This document shows positions 44,322 through 52,464 of a stretch of DNA of 64,000 nucleotides, in pieces. This stretch comes from CBDCMJ01 sp965224325 (GTDB taxonomy: Bacteria > Chloroflexota > Dehalococcoidia > Lucifugimonadales > UBA3495). How positions within the stretch are numbered: the stretch's first letter is position 1; every line of letters begins with the position of its first letter. Under the pieces are notes generated by a model. That model was given only the letters and a program-made list of their open reading frames with translations, searched no databases and had not been told where the DNA came from. The stretch lies in contig CBDCYT010000020.1 in NCBI GenBank assembly GCA_965224325.1, positions 186,001 through 250,000 on the forward strand, in the 5' to 3' direction. The position numbers were made by a program, and so were the translations under genes.

Positions 44322-44738
44322 CTACCCTTCTCGATACTCGGCGTACTGGTCCGAGGACTCCCAAAGCCGGACCATGGCGGGAGCCATGCCGCACAGTTCC
44401 TTGACCTTGTTGAACAGTTCCTTGCTCAACACTTCACAAGAAGGGTTTTCCTCGTTGAACAGGTACAGCCTGCCTTTGGACGCCGGGGCTAGTCCGGAGA
44501 TTAGCTCGGTGTCCTGGCTGTTGACCAGAAAGGCGTGGTCCCAATGGTTGTCAATCCATGCCTTTACCCGGTCCTTGAGCTCGGTGAAGTCGTATACCAA
44601 GCCCAGCGGGTCTAGGGACTGTGCTTGCAAGAATATCTCGGCGCGGTAGGTGTGACCGTGGGGGAATGCACACTTTCCCGGGTAGTCCAGCAGCCGGTGT
44701 CCACTGTCGAAAGATATCTCAATCCTGATGGAGTGCAT
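44322..44738 (-). CDS. queD: 6-carboxytetrahydropterin synthase
   Basis: Converts dihydroneopterin triphosphate to 6-carboxytetrahydropterin, the first dedicated step after GTP cyclohydrolase I. 138 residues from ATG 44738 (MHSIRIEISFDSGHRLLDYP). Zinc ligands His14, His27 and His29 (in CAFPHGHTY), catalytic Cys23, and NHWDHAFLV are visible. The longer upstream frame overlaps queF and is not used. No strong ribosome site precedes the ATG, which lies 20 bases after the queF stop, suggesting coupling. Confidence 0.94.
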   Translation of the reverse strand: MHSIRIEISFDSGHRLLDYPGKCAFPHGHTYRAEIFLQAQSLDPLGLVYDFTELKDRVKAWIDNHWDHAFLVNSQDTELISGLAPASKGRLYLFNEENPSCEVLSKELFNKVKELCGMAPAMVRLWESSDQYAEYREG

Positions 44739-44758
44739 CTGTTGTACAGCCGCTGGCG

Positions 44759-45187
44759 TTAGGCCGCATAGTTGGGATACTCCACTGAAACGGAGGTGTG
44801 TATTCCTCCACGGACCTTGTAATCCAGGGTAATCTTCATGGAACGGGGCTGGCACAACGCCACCAAGTCTTCGAGGACCCGGTTCGCGGCGTGCTCCTGG
44901 ACGATGCCCACGTCGCGGAACGATAAGAGATAGTATTTCAAGGATTTCAGCTCAATGCAGCTGCCCTCGGGGACGTAGAAGATGAACAAGCTCCCGTAAT
45001 CGGGCAGGCCGGTCCAAGGGCACAGGGCGGTAAACTCGTCGGTGTCGATGACAATCTGTGCGTCTTGCTGCGGGTAGTCGTATTGAAACGCCAGCAGGCA
45101 TTGGGAGTCGATGGCGCTCTCGTCCTCCACCGGCAGGCGGCGGTCCAGACTATCGTACTGCTGGCTTAAGTCTGGTATTGTGGCCAT
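44759..45187 (-). CDS. queF: NADPH-dependent preQ0 reductase
   Basis: Reduces the nitrile of preQ0 to the amine preQ1. 142 residues, the short unimodular type. Catalytic Cys56 lies in FTALCPWTGLPDYG with Asp63, the substrate/NADPH motif ELKSLKYYL is at 79-87, and QEHAANRVLEDL supplies His99. ATG 45187 has AGGAGA upstream; the longer frame to 45250 is unsupported. It heads the operon, whose promoter shares the ~260-base gap with the divergent OsmC-like selenoprotein gene. I found no preQ1 riboswitch there. Confidence 0.95.
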   Translation of the reverse strand: MATIPDLSQQYDSLDRRLPVEDESAIDSQCLLAFQYDYPQQDAQIVIDTDEFTALCPWTGLPDYGSLFIFYVPEGSCIELKSLKYYLLSFRDVGIVQEHAANRVLEDLVALCQPRSMKITLDYKVRGGIHTSVSVEYPNYAA

Positions 45188-45449
45188 GAGGCTGTCTCCT
45201 GGAAACGCTATGCTTTTGCAACAACATGATAGGCACGGGTCCTTGGCCATGTCAAAGAGAGCTTGCGGCCCTTGCAGGGTGCGGGCGATTAACGCTAAGA
45301 TACCCGTGCCGCACCGGCAAACGGCGTAGCGTGCATGATCGACCGGCGGCTGTCCCGGGGCTGGTAATAACGTTCGCAGGCGCGGAGATGGAGGAAACCC
45401 AGGGGCTGTCCGCCGAGAGCGGCGGCGCCATGATTAGCAAGGGTGGGTT

Positions 45450-45887
45450 ATGGCAGAGTTGACATTGGCCTACAAAGTGCGAAGCTACAGCACCGGAACG
45501 TTGGGGCGCGCTATCTGCAACGCGCGGATGCATCACTTTGTGGCGGATGACGCCAACGGTGAAGAAGTTGGAGCCGGCGAGTTGTTTCTGTCTGGGATTA
45601 CCGCATGCGCCGTAAACATGGTAGAGAGGCTGGCAAACGAGGGCGGCGTCCCGCTGGACTGGATGGATGTGGACGCGGAGTCGTGGCGGGACCCCGACAA
45701 ACCCACTGCCGACCTCACGATTTACGACGCTATCCGGGTGAGCTTTGAAATGTGGGGAGTCGACGACGATCAGGCCCATGAGTTAGTGGAAACCTGGAAA
45801 CGCCGTTGACCCTTATATGGTTCGGTCGCCGTGGCGACCGCTGATACTACTGTAGACTTGGTGGTCCACGCCGGTTCCAGAAGGTAG
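45450..45887 (+). CDS. OsmC-like selenoprotein (Sec at residue 120, UGA 45807-45809)
   Basis: An OsmC/Ohr-superfamily protein of 145 residues if UGA 45807-45809 is read as Sec. The first redox Cys is in GELFLSGITACAVNMVERLA (Cys51-54 region). The UGA occurs in WKRR-Sec-PLYGSVAVA, exactly where OsmC relatives have the second Cys of the CP.Y motif. The frame then continues 25 codons to TAG at 45885-45887. Stopping at the UGA would remove the resolving residue and the last strand. Family members reduce organic hydroperoxides through this pair. A 7-bp SECIS stem follows. The gene is 83 bases upstream of a second selenoprotein gene. OsmC-like selenoproteins are known from marine metagenomes. Confidence 0.88.
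45807..45840 (+). promoter_or_regulatory. Sec UGA and candidate SECIS of OsmC-like gene
   Basis: UGA 45807-45809, then 13 nt, then a perfect 7-bp stem CGGTCGC (45823-45829) / GCGACCG (45834-45840) with 4-nt loop CGTG. The loop starts 21 nt after the UGA and has G in second position; two U precede the stem. Confidence 0.75.
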
Positions 45888-45970
45888 CCTGGCGCTGTCA
45901 AGGTCTGGAATCCCCAGGGAACGGTCACACCGGAGATTAGGGTGTCTGCAACGATGATCAAGAGGCACAC

Positions 45971-46906
45971 ATGAGGATATGCTCCTTCTTACCCAGCGCC
46001 ACTGAGATTGTGTACGGCTTGGGATTGCAAGACCAGTTGTACGGGGTTACCCACGAATGTGATTATCCTCTCGACGCCAAGAACAAGCCTCACGTGGTCC
46101 GAAGCGTTTTCTCCGAGGAAGACCAGCTCAGCAGCGGAGAGATCAACCAGATTATCGCCCAGCGGCTGGAGCAGGGTCTGGGAATCTACGATATCGACGA
46201 AGCTTTACTGAGTGCCGCGGAGCCGGACTTGCTGTTGACCCAGGCCATATGCGAGGTTTGAGCCATCTCCTCTCGGCAGGTAGCCGAGGCCAGCGTCAAC
46301 CTCCCCAAAGCGCCCCAGGTGTTGTCTCTCGACCCCCAGTATCTTGGAGACGTTTTGGAAGATATTCGGAGGGTGGGCCGGGCGACCAACTCCGAGGAGA
46401 AGGCTGAAGCTATCGCCGCCGGAATGCAGGCCCGCGTCGACGCCGTCGCCCAGAGCACGGCCAAGACCGCGACCCGCCTCCGGGTGTTGCACTTGGAGTG
46501 GGTGGAACCCCTGATGTGCGGCGGCCATTGGGTGCCGGAGATGGTGGAGTTGGCCGGCGGCGTGAACTGCTTCGGGGACAAGGAGAAAGGGTCCTACCGC
46601 ATGGAATGGGCCGAGGTTTTGGAGAGCCGCCCCGAGATAATCATCCTGTTGCCTTGTGGTTTCGACGTCAAACGCGGGCTGCAGGACGTGCCGTTGCTGT
46701 CGCAGAAAGAGGGCTGGAAGGACCTTCCCGCCGTGAAGGATAACCGGGTGTACGTGGTCGACGCCGGCGCCTACACCAGCCGGTCAGGACCAAGGCTGGT
46801 TACTGGCTTGGAGATTATGGCTGAGGTGCTCCACCCGGAGCTTTTTTCCGGCCTGATTCCCGAGGCGGGCGCTATCAGGCTGTACGGAGACCTGGCCAGA
46901 GCCTAG
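45971..46906 (+). CDS. BtuF-like cobalamin-binding selenoprotein (Sec at residue 97, UGA 46259-46261)
   Basis: A 311-residue periplasmic-binding-protein-2 family member closest to cobalamin-binding BtuF-like proteins. It begins MRICSFLPSATEIVYGLGLQ and YGVTHECDYPLDAKNKP, family hallmarks. The frame is broken only by UGA 46259-46261 in LLLTQAICEV-Sec-AISSRQV; relatives read LTQxLCEVCAVS, so Sec replaces the second Cys of CxxC. Downstream sequence (APQVLSLDPQYLGDVLEDIR, LEWVEPLMCGGHWVPEMVEL AGG, DNRVYVVDAGAYTSRSGPRL) continues the same fold to 46906. No signal peptide is present, so it may be cytoplasmic. No permease or ATPase genes adjoin it. AAGAGG precedes the ATG. The role of the CxxC/CxxU is unknown to me. 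Confidence 0.88.
46259..46289 (+). promoter_or_regulatory. Sec UGA and bacterial SECIS of BtuF-like gene
   Basis: UGA 46259-46261, then 10 nt, then a perfect 6-bp stem CTCGGC (46272-46277) / GCCGAG (46283-46288), extendable by a U-G pair, closing loop AGGTA. The loop starts 17 nt after the UGA and contains AGGU, like the fdhF apical loop. Confidence 0.82.
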
Positions 46907-47045
46907 CGGCCAAGGGCGCTCATTGCCCCGCTAGGGGACAATCCCACTCCACCACTGACGGCAACTCTCGATACATTGTCGAGCGCCGTTGGGCGACGAA
47001 TCCCGTGGCTCGAGACCGGCCGCTAATAATGTTAAGGCCGAGACT
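46907..47045. other. Convergent intergenic region
   Basis: A short gap between the BtuF-like gene and the Lon-N gene, with no strong terminator or coding frame visible. Confidence 0.4.
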
Positions 47046-47717
47046 CTAGTTAAGCCGGGGACCCTGGAAAGGGTTGCGTTTGACTAGTTCTTCTTCCAGC
47101 GCCTCGTTGGCCTGTTTCAGAAAAGGAAGTAAACGCTGCAAACGGACGCCCGCCGTAGGCAACTCTAGCAACTCTTGGAGTGCGTGCCTGGGCAACTCCA
47201 AGTTGGAAGCTATGCCGTAGGACAATGTTATAGGGTCTTGGGGCACGTCAACGTTAGCGCTCCACCCTCCACCCAGGGTAGCCAGCTTGCGCAATACGTT
47301 GGCGTACTCGCCGGAAACCTCCGACACCATTTCCGGTGCGATCTCGCCTGCTTGTTCTTCCAAATGCCGGACCCTCCCCACCAGGTGGGGGCGGTGCTGG
47401 ACAATCTCTGAGGTCTCAAAGCGTTGGCAACCCCTGGTGAGGATGTTCATTCTTCCCTCCACCAGGCGCTCCACGCGAACGATGTTGGCCGACGTGCCTA
47501 TTTGAAAGGGCTCCGCCGGGTCGCCGACTTCTTTGCCTTCTCTAATGAGCACGATGCCGAAGGGTTCTTCCCGGTCTACGCAATCGCCGATCATCTTCTT
47601 ATACCGCTCCTCGAAAATATGGAGCGGCACCACCATTCCGGGAAACAGCACCATGTTTAACGGAAAGAGAGAAAGGGTGACCAGATCGTCCGGAGGTGAA
47701 TGTTGAGGCTCGGTCAT
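47046..47717 (-). CDS. Lon protease N-terminal (substrate-binding) domain protein
   Basis: A 223-residue stand-alone LON N-domain (PUA-like) protein: LVTLSLFPLNMVLFPGMVVP LHIFEERYKKMIGDC at residues 12-46, EPFGIVLIREGKEVGD, IGTSANIVRVERLVEGRMNI and TRGCQRFE. It lacks the ATPase and protease domains, as is common for this family, whose cellular role is unclear. I use ATG 47717 (MTEPQHSPPDD); the upstream ATG at 47753 lies over a TATACT promoter-like element at about 47729-47734. A family B repeat begins 58 bases upstream. Confidence 0.92.
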   Translation of the reverse strand: MTEPQHSPPDDLVTLSLFPLNMVLFPGMVVPLHIFEERYKKMIGDCVDREEPFGIVLIREGKEVGDPAEPFQIGTSANIVRVERLVEGRMNILTRGCQRFETSEIVQHRPHLVGRVRHLEEQAGEIAPEMVSEVSGEYANVLRKLATLGGGWSANVDVPQDPITLSYGIASNLELPRHALQELLELPTAGVRLQRLLPFLKQANEALEEELVKRNPFQGPRLN

Positions 47718-47775
47718 GACACTCGGAGTATAGTATTTTGGCCTCGGTTGCACAAGGCGAGTTGAGGTGAGGGAG

Positions 47776-47966
47776 AGGGCCTTTTCATCCTTCCGTCATT
47801 CCCGCTTCCGGCATTCTCGCGATAGCGGGAATCCACTACGCCCAGCTATATGACAAACTCCCAGCGGCAAGGCTGTATGGATTCCAGCTCCCCGAGCGGC
47901 GTCGGGGACAAGCTTCGCGGGAATGACGAGAACCATGCGAGCCAACCCAGAAAATGAAAAGGCCGT
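47776..47966. repeat. Family B MITE-like element, copy 2
   Basis: Left end AGGGCCTTTTCATCCTTCCG (from 47776), right end TGAAAAGGCC (47955-47964), degenerate past that. Inside are CGTCATTCCCGC, CGATAGCGGGAATCC and an AGCTCCCCGAGCGGCGTCGG block followed by GCGGGAATGACG. The copy is about 40 bp shorter than copy 1. It lies directly upstream of the Lon-N gene and abuts repeat C copy 2. Confidence 0.7.
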
Positions 47967-47976
47967 GAAGCGAGAG

Positions 47977-48108
47977 AACTGTTTAGACTTGGTGAATCTA
48001 ATTCGCCGAAAGCCGTTTGACGACCGACGGCCTCAGCGTCAGTAGTAGGGATTAGCCCCCGATTCTTGGGCATCAGATATTTGGACCCCCTCAAGTTCGA
48101 ACAGTTAC
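47977..48108. repeat. Repeat C, copy 2, uninterrupted
   Basis: 132 bp (AACTGTTTAGACTTGGTGAA ... GGATTAGCCCCCGATTCTTG ... CTCAAGTTCGAACAGTTAC) matching the two pieces of copy 1 at 36279-36317 and 36678-36783. A minus-strand frame through both copies gives weakly similar peptides (KNRGLIP), but neither is a supported gene. Nature unknown. Confidence 0.7.
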
Positions 48109-48127
48109 CAGGAGAAGGGACCCCGGC

Positions 48128-48478
48128 CTAACGGCGGTGGGCGGCCCGGCGGACCCGGAAATTTGCGGTCTTCTGCTGTTTACGGACCCACCTGAGGTAA
48201 TTCGCCATCTGCGGATTGGCCCTGATGCCTTCGATGGAGTTAAGCTCGCGGGCCAGGGTGGCAGTGGAAAATAGGGCGTGCAGCTGCCCGTGACAGGTGG
48301 AGCACAGGGTTGCTTTGGGGCCAAACCGTCCCCCTTGGGCCCGAGGGACCAGGTGGTGTACGGTGAATCGCAAAGACTCGCGCAGGCATAGCTCGCAGGC
48401 GGCTTTACCCTCAGCGGCACTACGGTTAGTTGAAGGACCGGCGGTCACTCCCGGGAAACCGGGGCTTTGGCTCGTCAA
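48128..48478 (-). CDS. Small HNH endonuclease-like protein
   Basis: About 116 residues. The HNH core is complete: ACELCLRESLRFTVHHLVPR (first CxxC and His-His) and GPKATLCSTCHGQLHALFS (second CxxC and final His), a beta-beta-alpha metal nuclease fold with a structural zinc. The C-terminus (YLRWVRKQQKTANFRVRRAA) is basic. The start is uncertain: TTG 48478 overlaps the upstream stop codon (TTGA) and GTG 48448 is an alternative; a longer frame to 48538 overlaps the upstream gene by 64 bases. Last gene of the run beginning with the ThDP enzyme. Substrate unknown. Confidence 0.8.
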   Translation of the reverse strand: MTSQSPGFPGVTAGPSTNRSAAEGKAACELCLRESLRFTVHHLVPRAQGGRFGPKATLCSTCHGQLHALFSTATLARELNSIEGIRANPQMANYLRWVRKQQKTANFRVRRAAHRR

Positions 48479-48966
48479 GAGGGCTTCTCGGCGTCGTCGG
48501 GGTTGTAATACCGCCAGCCGGGCAAATCCACCCGCCACTCACCATCTTCCAGCAGCATAGGCAAAATCAGGCCGTTCATGAGGCGCCGTTGCTGCGTGCG
48601 TTGGGAGACTTTGGAGGCCCCAAAGGGAAGGAAAGCGAAGGCGTGGTGATCGTCCAGGTAACTAGTTGGAGACACCCCCAGGTCGGTCAGGTCTTCCAAG
48701 GGCCATAGGCGAAGGACGGTGTTGCGAAAGTCCTCCAGCATGGATTGCCGCATGGGATGGTTGGGATCGTAGCCTGCCCGGTAGGCCACCTGCATGTCAA
48801 TCTTGTTGCGGGTGGCCCAGACTCCCATGCGCATCCCCCTGGTCTCTTTGGAGAGCATAGCCCAGGCTGTGTCCATCTGGTTGTCCCGGACGGCCTCGGC
48901 GAACGCGCCCGCGGTCTGTCCGCAATCGTCCGGGTACAAACTCCGTTTGTCGCCGGGGATTCTCAT
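48475..48966 (-). CDS. Hypothetical protein, possibly NTF2/SnoaL-like
   Basis: 163 residues, no family firmly recognised. The opening TAGAFAEAVRDNQMDTAWAM LSKETRG resembles NTF2-like proteins that start with a helix followed by a substrate-pocket helix, and the end (LEDGEWRVDLPGWRYYN) is typical of a final NTF2-type strand. AGGGA precedes ATG 48966, 9 bases after the gamma-glutamyltransferase stop, so it is part of that operon. Confidence 0.7.
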   Translation of the reverse strand: MRIPGDKRSLYPDDCGQTAGAFAEAVRDNQMDTAWAMLSKETRGMRMGVWATRNKIDMQVAYRAGYDPNHPMRQSMLEDFRNTVLRLWPLEDLTDLGVSPTSYLDDHHAFAFLPFGASKVSQRTQQRRLMNGLILPMLLEDGEWRVDLPGWRYYNPDDAEKPS

Positions 48967-48975
48967 AGGTCCCTG

Positions 48976-50772
48976 CTACCAGCCGATGGCATAGCCGTCG
49001 CGCCGGGGATCGGCCGCTCCCTGCAGCACCCCGGTCTCCGGGGTGACCTGGATCATCACCTCGCTCCCTGGGCTTTCCCACGCCCCGAGGATTTGTAAGG
49101 CATGTCCCTTGGCCGCCAATCCGGCGCGGACGTCGGCGGGGAGGCGGCTTTCCAAGTAGAGAATATCGTCGCAAACGTGGGGCAAAGTGGACTCGGTGGG
49201 ATTTTGGGTATTGCGCCAACGAGGGGCTTCCACCGCTTCAGTGACCGTCATCCCAAAGTCCAACACGTGGGTGATCACCTGCAAATTGGTCTGCACTTGG
49301 GTGTCGGCGCCCGGTGTGCCACAGACCAGGCGCAGTTTCAGGGGTGCACCTTTGGTTGTCCTTGCGTTCCCTTCCTGGAGAGAGCCCGGAGAGGAGGCCT
49401 CACTCTCCGGGTGAAGGGGGTTGTCTTCACCAAACACCATGACAGGGTTCATAGTGTGGCGCACTCTTTTCCCCGGCTCGAGATGGTTGACGTGACCGGG
49501 GTCAAGGTGCCAGTAGGTCATTCGGTTGTTGAGCAGCACGCCGGTCTCACCGGCAATGAGGCTGGAACCCCATTGACTCTGGATGCTCTGCAGCTGGCAC
49601 ACCGCGTTGCCCCACCGGTCGACTACCGCGAAGCAGGTGGTGTCTTCCTCGGTTCGAGTCACGCCGTGGGTTCGAGCCACGCCGGGCGGCGCCGGGGTGG
49701 GTAGACGGCCCTGTCCGCCTGGGTAAATGCTCCAAGGATCACCGGGGCTTACGTCTTGGGCGGCCCGGTCCATGTCGATGCGCGACGCCCGTTGAGCCGC
49801 GTACTCCTTCGAGATCAGAGCGTCAATGGGTACGTCCACGAAGTCAGGGTCGGCGGTGTAGGCTTCCCGGTCGCTGAAAGCCAGCTTCTTAGCCTCCACC
49901 ATGAGATGTATGCTTTCGGAAGTGTTAGCGCCAAGGGCCCGGAGGCCATGCTGCTCTACCAGGTTTAGTTCCTGCAACAGTACGTGGCCGCTGGAGTTGG
50001 GGGCCGCCTCGTAAACCGTGTAATCGCGGTAAGTGGTGGAGATGGGTTCCTCCCATCTGGACCGGCAATCCGCCAAATCCCGCGCAGAGAGCAGGCCTCC
50101 CTGCTCTTGGCTAAAATTCACGATGTCGCGGCCTATGTCACCGAGATAGAAAGCGTCGCGACCGCCGCTCACGATCTTCTGGAAAGTACGGGAAAGGTCC
50201 CTCTGATAGAGCACTTCCCCGGGGCGCAGGGGACGTCCGTCTCGGGTAAACACTGCCCGCGACGTGGGAAATTCGCATAGGAGCCGGTCGGAGGCGATGG
50301 CCTTAGCTAGAACGTGGCTCACCGGGAAGCCGTTCTCCGCAAGGTCAATGGCCGGCGACAATACCTCGGCGAAGGACAGGACCCCGTACTTTTGGTGAGC
50401 GGCCAGCCAACCGTCCAACAATCCGGGTACAGAAACGGAGAGAATGCCTTTCGCAGGTATGCCTTGGGGTGAGTAGCGCTCCGGGGTAGCGGCATAGGGT
50501 GCGGCTCCGGTGGCGTTGCAGATTTCCAAACGAGCCGGCGACTGCCAATAGACCATGATATAGCCGTCGCCGCCGATACCGGACATCAAAGGTTCCACTA
50601 CGTTAAGCGCAGCCGCGGTGGCAATGGCGGCGTCCACGGCGTTGCCGCCCTTTTGCAGCATGGCTATGCCTGCCTGGGAAGCCAGGGGATGACCCGCGCA
50701 CACCATTCCGCGTCGGCCCATAACCGTGGGCCGGTGGGCCTCGAAGTTTATGCCATGAGGTGAATCAACCAC
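48976..50772 (-). CDS. Gamma-glutamyltransferase family protein, paralogue 1
   Basis: A 598-residue Ntn-hydrolase of the gamma-glutamyltranspeptidase family, normally self-cleaved to expose a catalytic Thr. The large-subunit start has GMVCAGHPLASQAGIAMLQK GGNAVDAAIA and PLMSGIGGDGYIMVYW. The small-subunit start is DTTCFAVVDRWGNAVCQLQS around residue 390, whose Thr is the predicted nucleophile. LLNNRMTYWHLDPGHVNHLE and the C-terminal MTVTEAVEAPRWR follow family order. No signal peptide, so probably cytoplasmic, unlike the periplasmic E. coli enzyme. GTG 50772 has GGAG upstream; TTG 50784 is possible. It follows the ThDP enzyme by fewer than 25 bases. Confidence 0.92.
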   Translation of the reverse strand: MVDSPHGINFEAHRPTVMGRRGMVCAGHPLASQAGIAMLQKGGNAVDAAIATAAALNVVEPLMSGIGGDGYIMVYWQSPARLEICNATGAAPYAATPERYSPQGIPAKGILSVSVPGLLDGWLAAHQKYGVLSFAEVLSPAIDLAENGFPVSHVLAKAIASDRLLCEFPTSRAVFTRDGRPLRPGEVLYQRDLSRTFQKIVSGGRDAFYLGDIGRDIVNFSQEQGGLLSARDLADCRSRWEEPISTTYRDYTVYEAAPNSSGHVLLQELNLVEQHGLRALGANTSESIHLMVEAKKLAFSDREAYTADPDFVDVPIDALISKEYAAQRASRIDMDRAAQDVSPGDPWSIYPGGQGRLPTPAPPGVARTHGVTRTEEDTTCFAVVDRWGNAVCQLQSIQSQWGSSLIAGETGVLLNNRMTYWHLDPGHVNHLEPGKRVRHTMNPVMVFGEDNPLHPESEASSPGSLQEGNARTTKGAPLKLRLVCGTPGADTQVQTNLQVITHVLDFGMTVTEAVEAPRWRNTQNPTESTLPHVCDDILYLESRLPADVRAGLAAKGHALQILGAWESPGSEVMIQVTPETGVLQGAADPRRDGYAIGW

Positions 50773-50790
50773 CGGAGTCTCCAAGAGGAT

Positions 50791-52464
50791 TTATTGGCTA
50801 GCCTTTCGCCGGGCGATGGCGGCTTCGGCCCGGGGGCTGATGGCTCGCTGCACCATTACGTTCACCAGAGCAGGGAGACCGGACGCAAAGGCTCGCTCTA
50901 TGGCCGGCTTAAGGTCCTCGGGTTCTTCCACCAACTCTCCGTAGCCTCCCAGACCTTGGACGACCTGATCGTACCGCGTAGGCAAGAGGTCGGTGGCTAC
51001 CGGCCGGCCGTACAAACCCAGCTGGATTTGGCGGTCGATTCCCCACGCCGAGTCGTTGCCCAACACGGTGACAAAGGATATGCCGTGACGCACGGCTGTG
51101 TCGAACTCCATGCCGTTGAAACCAAAGGCGCCGTCCCCGGAGCAGTTGATGACCCGGGACTCCGGATAGGCCAGCTTGGCGGCCATGGCGGTGGGCAGGG
51201 AAGACCCGAGCATTCCAAGGGAGGAAAGGTAATACCAATGGTGGGGCATTCTAGCAGGCAGCAGAGAGCGGCCAAAGTGGCAGTAGTCGCCGCCGTCGAA
51301 CACCAGGCAGTCGTCGGGACGGAGTATGGACTCAATGGTTTTGTGGACGTACATGGCGTGCATGGGAGTTTCGGCGGTGGCGAGTCCTTCGCCCCATTCC
51401 GCCTGGGCGGCCCTGGCGGCCCGAAGTTCGTCCACCCAGGGCTGCTCCTTCCAAGAGTGCTTCGCGGCTTCTTGGTCCAACTGCTCGAGCACGCTGGTAA
51501 CGTCGCCCAGCAAACCCACGGCCACCCCGCGGTTGCGGCCGATTTCCGCAGCGTCGGGATCGGCTTGGATCAGTTTCGCGCCGGCGGCCACGGCGGGAGC
51601 GCGGCAGAAACCTATCGAGTAGTCTTGCTTGCGGCCCAGCAACACTACCACGTCGGCATCTGGCAGTTTCTTAGCTGCCCAGTTCAGGCCCCGCTCGAAA
51701 AAACCGAAGGATTGGGGGTGATCATCGGAGATCAAGCCCCTTGCTTGGCCCTCGGTCAACACCGGTATGCGGGTCGTCTCCACGAAACGCTGCAACGCGT
51801 CGCCAGACCGGCCATACCCCGCGGCGTCTCCTGCGATTGCCAGCGGACGCTTGGCCTGTTGCAGGAGCGCTACGGCTTGGCGGACCAGTTCCGGATGGGC
51901 CAGCACCGCTTCCCCAGGCCTGTATTCGTTGGGCTCGTAGAAGATTACGTCGTCTTCTTCTACCTCCTGTTCCTGAATGTCTATGGGAATGGTGAGGTGC
52001 ACCGGACCCCGGCGGCCGCTGTAAGCCAAGCGTACCGCCTTGGCGATGAAATCTGGAATGCGACGGGCGTCGTGGACCATGTAGGATCCCTTGGCAACCG
52101 GAGCGGCCATGCCCACCTGGTCTATTTCCTGCATCGCGCCGCGGCCCAATTCGGCCAGATCGGCGCTGCCCGCGATGGAGAGCAGAGGAGCTTCGCCGTG
52201 CATCGCGTTGCTAAGGCCTGGAATGGCGTTGGCGAAGCCGGGGGTAGTGTACATGCAGACGCCGATCTGCCCGGTAATCCGGCCCCAAGCGTCCGCCATG
52301 TGGACCGCTGCCTGTTCGTGCCGTGTGTCCACGAAGCGGAAGTCCATGTCCGATATTACGTCCAGCACCGGCAAGATGTGATCGCCGGCTATGGTGAAGA
52401 TATTGGTCACGCTTTCTAACTTGAGGGCTTTGCCAATAAGATGGCTTCCGGTGACTCGGGCCAT
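50791..52464 (-). CDS. Thiamine-diphosphate-dependent enzyme (acetolactate synthase/oxalyl-CoA decarboxylase-like)
   Basis: 557 residues in the three-domain ThDP fold. PYR domain: LIGKALKLESVTNIFTIAGD with the catalytic Glu region in RFVDTRHEQAAVHMADAWGR ITGQIGVCMYTTPGFAN. The middle domain contains RQAVALLQQAKRPLAIAGDA AGY. PP domain: the Mg/ThDP motif GDGAFGFNGMEFDTAVRHGI ... VLGNDSAWGIDRQ near residue 455. ATG 52464 is preferred because GGAGG precedes it; a frame extending to 52674 is not supported. Substrate is undecided among 2-oxo acids and oxalyl-CoA. First gene of an apparent operon with a gamma-glutamyltransferase. Confidence 0.93.
   Translation of the reverse strand: MARVTGSHLIGKALKLESVTNIFTIAGDHILPVLDVISDMDFRFVDTRHEQAAVHMADAWGRITGQIGVCMYTTPGFANAIPGLSNAMHGEAPLLSIAGSADLAELGRGAMQEIDQVGMAAPVAKGSYMVHDARRIPDFIAKAVRLAYSGRRGPVHLTIPIDIQEQEVEEDDVIFYEPNEYRPGEAVLAHPELVRQAVALLQQAKRPLAIAGDAAGYGRSGDALQRFVETTRIPVLTEGQARGLISDDHPQSFGFFERGLNWAAKKLPDADVVVLLGRKQDYSIGFCRAPAVAAGAKLIQADPDAAEIGRNRGVAVGLLGDVTSVLEQLDQEAAKHSWKEQPWVDELRAARAAQAEWGEGLATAETPMHAMYVHKTIESILRPDDCLVFDGGDYCHFGRSLLPARMPHHWYYLSSLGMLGSSLPTAMAAKLAYPESRVINCSGDGAFGFNGMEFDTAVRHGISFVTVLGNDSAWGIDRQIQLGLYGRPVATDLLPTRYDQVVQGLGGYGELVEEPEDLKPAIERAFASGLPALVNVMVQRAISPRAEAAIARRKASQ

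Noticed and set aside
45188..45449. Possible preQ1 riboswitch upstream of queF
   Set aside because: No short H-type pseudoknot signature or A-rich tail next to the ribosome site was found. The region looks like an ordinary divergent promoter gap.
2576..46261. Alternative genetic code in which UGA is a sense codon
   Set aside because: UGA ends several genes at the family-expected length (the FAH-family, tlyA and terminator-linked genes) and appears inside genes only at Cys/Sec positions followed by stems.
50794..52419. A 541-codon open frame on the plus strand
   Set aside because: It is antisense to the ThDP-dependent enzyme gene, whose protein has all family motifs. The plus-strand product resembles nothing and arises from GC-rich codon structure.
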